A stretch of 64,000 bases of DNA from Xanthostigma xanthostigma. Lineage: Eukaryota; Arthropoda; Insecta; Raphidioptera; Raphidiidae. Under the pieces are notes generated by a model. It searched no databases. It was not told the origin of the DNA and worked only from the letters and a program-made list of their open reading frames with translations. Numbering within the stretch: position 1 is the first letter of the stretch; each line of letters begins with the position of its first letter. The position numbers and the translations under genes were made by a program. The stretch lies in assembly GCA_963575645.1 (NCBI GenBank), contig OY754469.1:21594001-21658000 (forward strand), in the 5' to 3' direction. Of this stretch, positions 60,900 through 64,000 are shown in pieces.

Positions 60900-61176
60900 G
60901 AAGTTCTTAAACTAAAACCCGACTACTGAAAAGTATGAGACAGGAAAATATTCTTATCTGAGGATAGCCGTGGTCGTATGCCACCTCACATATATATGAT
61001 CATATGGCGCCCTTAGATGTATTGCATGATGCACTTTACCCTGAAGCTATGATCGCTTACTATTGTTAAAATGTATTGTTTTGTTAAGGTAGGTGGCATA
61101 CGACCACGGCTATCCTCAGATGAGAATATTTTCTTGTTTCATACTTTTCAGTAGTCGGATTTTAGTTTATGAACTT
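60900..61176. repeat. 277-bp inverted repeat
   Basis: AACTAAAACCCGACTACTGA and complement; inner GAGGATAGCCGTGGTCGTAT. Spacer about 90 bp. Confidence 0.7.
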
Positions 61177-62163
61177 ATTTTTTATTTAAACTATTTTTTT
61201 TGAAATTATTTTTTATTTTTTTCCAATTTGCTCACTCTTGGGATCAAAATTCAAAAATAAATGTAGCCTTTGTTACCTGGACCATAGTCGGGTTTTAGTT
61301 TTTGAACTTATTTTTTATTTAAATTATTTTTTCTCATATTATTTTTTATTTGTTGCCAATTTGTTTCCACTGCCCTGGGACCAAAATTCCAAAAAAAAAT
61401 GTAGCTTATGTTTGAATCGATTGACACCTTATTTATCAAAATCGGATGTATAGTTTAGGCGCTACGGTGGAACATCCGTAAATACAAACTTACATAGACT
61501 GCTATACTTATAACCTTTCCGTTTTGGCTGCCCCGCAGTCAGGTAAAAAGTCAAAATTTTAATTGACAAAATTATTTAAGAAAACGTTTTGTAAAAGAAT
61601 TCATAAAGTAGAGTATTTTACCAACGGATTATATTTGGTGTGTTTTACGTAGTTATTTTGCAAATTTCTTGTACATGAACTATTGTTTTGCTGGAGATAG
61701 CTAACGTTCAACGGCAATATATCGGTAGTTTGGACAGTTTAAGAAAAGATCTTATTATACAGAGTATATCTGTCTTTGTTTTGTTGTCCTTTTGAAAGTT
61801 TGTTGCTTGTTTCGAGCTAATTTAAACGAACTCCTTTTTGTAAACGAGTTGGACACTTAAATAATATATCACCTTTTAAATTAGATTTTCAGTTTGTACA
61901 AATACTCGCACCGCATTGTAGACATTTTTAATTGGAGACATTCATAAATGGGTGTCGACTATTTTGTGTGAATACAATCCTATGGTGGTTTAAGGCCGAC
62001 CGTACACGGGCCATGACGACCCATGATGAACTGCAAAATCGCCATAGAAAATATTTCACTGACATACACATTACACACGACCGCCCGAGCGGTCATAATT
62101 GCATCGAGCAGTCAGCAACACGGCGAAATTTCGTCATGTAGTCGAGCAGTTGCAACATATATT
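61177..62163. other. AT-rich, partial repeats only
   Basis: The 61.25-61.4 kb stretch repeats TCGGGTTTTAGTTTTTGAAC as a decayed direct copy of the palindrome edge. Beyond that nothing is recognised. Confidence 0.35.
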
Positions 62164-62790
62164 ACTGACTAGCGGTCCCGTCCGGTTTCACCCGGGTGTA
62201 AAAGAACGAATGGGGAAGGGAGAAACATGAGTACACACATTCATATTAGTTTACCGAGATGAATGTTGTGTCCAAATTTCATGATGATCGGAGTTACCGT
62301 TCAAAATTTTTTGTCGATAAAAAGCAGTATTTATACTTTTTTTAACTAATAATAATTTTTTTTTAATTAAGTAAAATTAAAATAAATTTTAATGTAAGCC
62401 TTAGAAAAAAGCAATGTAGAAAATAAAAAAAAAATAAAAATGCATTCGCCCAACGTAGGGCTCTTACCCACGACCCTGGTATTGACAGTCTTGTGCTCTA
62501 CCGATTGCGCTAGCCGGCGTTGTATTCTTACATCGCTAATATGAGTATACTTAGTGCATTTCACCTGAATAGAAGCTTATTTTTTAGATACATTTGGAAC
62601 ATTTTTCATTAATGCTCCGCTCCTAATGGTCGTAGCCTGATTTTATATAGCCTATAGCCTTCCTCGATAAATGGGCTATCCAACAAAAAATTTTTTTTCA
62701 ATTTGAACCAGTAGTTCCTGAGATTAGCGCGTTCAAACAAACAAACAAACAAATTCTTCAGCTTTATATATTAGTATAGATAGATTGCTC
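62164..62790. repeat. Insect SINE/LINE-type repeat
   Basis: Starts ACTAGCGGTCCCGTCCGG, the family start also seen at 53457 and (inverted) 8203, and ends in (CAAA)n followed by TTTATATATTAGTATAGATA. Includes a tRNA-derived segment. Confidence 0.5.
62447..62520 (-). pseudogene. tRNA-Lys-derived pseudogene/SINE head
   Basis: On the minus strand GCCGGCTAGCGCAATCGGTA, GAGCACAAGACT and TCGTGGGTAAGAGCCCTACG follow tRNA-Lys(CTT) nearly base for base. The anticodon loop and the B box (GGTTCGA to GGTAAGA) are altered, so it is not a functional tRNA. Confidence 0.7.
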
Positions 62791-62859
62791 GAGCCGTTGA
62801 CTGTTCTCGGCAACGCGACATCGAACAGAGAAGAACTCATATACAGGCTGTTTATTAAT

Positions 62860-63476
62860 TGGGTGTGAATCCTTGTGTAATCTTAAGAAGATAAGTTAAT
62901 ATCAACATAATATGACCTAAACCTCTTTTTTAAGAAAAATATAACTTTTTTACCATAATTTTCTTATCACTCTTACATATTTTTATGAATTTTTCTGCAC
63001 ACATTTGAATCATTAAGGAGCATTTTTGAAAGATTTTTTTAAATTTTTATCAGTGACGTACGGGGTTTGAACTGATATTTTTAAAGAAAAAATGGTACGC
63101 CACTGATTTTTCTAAAAACCAAAATTATTTTTGAAATCTTAATTTATTTTGGAGTAAATTTGATCCATAGACTTGCTTTCGTACGACGCACCGTTTTCGC
63201 GAAAAAAAATAAAAACCAAAAAAATTAGTAGACTGAAACCAACAAAATATCAAAAGCAGTCTCAATGAACTGAAGAAAAAAAAATCTCCTTAATAATTGA
63301 AAGGTGTGTACAAAATTTCAAAAAAGCATCTAAGAGTAATAAGAAAATTATGATAAAAAATTTATATTTTTCTTAAAACTTTAACACCCTGTTGCTCAAA
63401 AATTGAGAGGTTTAGGACATAATAATGTTGATATAAACTTTTCTTCTTAAAATCGCCCAAAGATTCACACCCTTAA
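62860..63476. mobile_element. Candidate MITE, ~100-bp inverted ends
   Basis: GGGTGTGAATCCTTG...CATAATATGACCTAAACCTC and GAGGTTTAGGACATAATAAT...GATTCACACCC are inverted repeats with mismatches. Confidence 0.65.
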
Positions 63477-63479
63477 GTA

Positions 63480-63730
63480 ATAATAAAGCCATTTATTCCC
63501 ACTGCAGGGAACAGGCCTCCCCCAACTCCTTCCACTTCATCCGGTCGAGTGCTGTGCGAGACAACAGAGGGCCTGCAGCCTTGCTAGCTCGTTCTTCCAT
63601 CTGGTTTTTTGTCTGCCTACTTTCCAATTTTTTTCCATAGGGCACCAGACAGTCGATCGGTAGGACCATCTGTCATCAATTAATCGATAATTAATATGGC
63701 CGGCCCAAGTCCACTTTATCTTCTTACACC
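63480..63730 (-). pseudogene. LINE 3' tail (reverse-transcriptase C-terminus)
   Basis: The minus strand reads KWTWAGHINYRLIDDRWS, then PMEKNWKVGRQKTRWKN, the W-x-WAGH...RW...GR...RW tail common to non-LTR elements. Stops and frameshifts are present, and it ends in TTATTATTA. Confidence 0.65.
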
Positions 63731-64000
63731 CTTAAGTACCGGCACTCAATTAATAAACATTCTTTATATAATAATTGCTATATGAAGCATTGTCTATTTA
63801 CTCAATGTGCGGTGGGCGAAGGCACAAAGCGTATTGAAAATATATCTGCGTCTCTTTCTTCGAAGTACTTAATTCCTTGGCTATTCCGACAAATAAAAAG
63901 TATTTTTTCCTTTTTAGTGCACTGCCATAAAACCTTATCTTTAAAAACTTTTTTTCTAATATTTTATTTGCTTTTTGAATTAGGGCTTAGGTTTGCTAGT

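Noticed and set aside
62367..62564. 65-aa minus-strand frame
   Set aside because: Consists of translated tRNA-Lys-derived sequence and flanks.

Overview
The window is AT-rich eukaryotic nuclear DNA. Coding exons with canonical GT-AG introns, a TAA-type Harbinger, a Helitron and several insect-style repeats point to an insect; the order cannot be settled from sequence alone. There are two host genes, divergently transcribed from a shared ~0.6 kb promoter interval (27368-27975). Almost everything else is transposable-element (TE) DNA in their introns and flanks.

Minus strand, 27367 down to 4044: a 21-exon gene reconstructed exon by exon. All junctions are GT-AG, phases agree, and the spliced reading frame is 4623 nt (1540 aa plus stop). 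It has a long Ser-rich disordered N-terminus and a C-terminal series of ASH/PapD-like beta domains, and I call it the centriole/centrosome scaffold Spd-2/CEP192. Its introns hold hAT MITEs with exact 8-bp target-site duplications (TSDs), a Tigger/pogo-like MITE, a Helitron carrying a Rep-region fragment, and several palindromes.

Plus strand from 27976: MELK, the cell-cycle Ser/Thr kinase. Six coding exons are present (kinase domain, UBA-like region, start of the TP-rich linker). The KA1 domain is not found and must lie beyond the right edge or be lost. MELK and Spd-2 both act in mitosis and centrosome biology, so the head-to-head layout is suggestive.

The main discovery is that MELK intron 2 (28576-47282) is almost entirely one 18,074-bp foldback element (28782-46855), flanked by an exact 9-bp TSD (ATAGAAAAG). 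Its arms are long inverted arrays of a ~157-bp unit. Each unit holds a 38-bp palindrome centred on CTTGACGTCAAG and several 10-bp CGTTAGTGCT motifs. This is the architecture of Drosophila FB-NOF elements. The interior carries a broken Mutator/NOF-like transposase whose C-terminal half has Cys and His boxes like a ubiquitin hydrolase. That transposase is split by a palindromic element with ~0.7-kb arms, which itself carries a Harbinger relic with a dead MADF gene. A 1-kb near-perfect palindrome, a tandem array of palindromes and a hAT MITE also sit inside.

Right of MELK exon 6 (52531-64000) I see no further host exon. The region is a mosaic of MITEs (TTAA-type, hAT, a Harbinger nested in another MITE), large palindromes, a short tandem array, a tRNA-Lys-derived SINE-like piece and the degraded tail of a LINE. 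No rRNA, functional tRNA or CRISPR array was seen.
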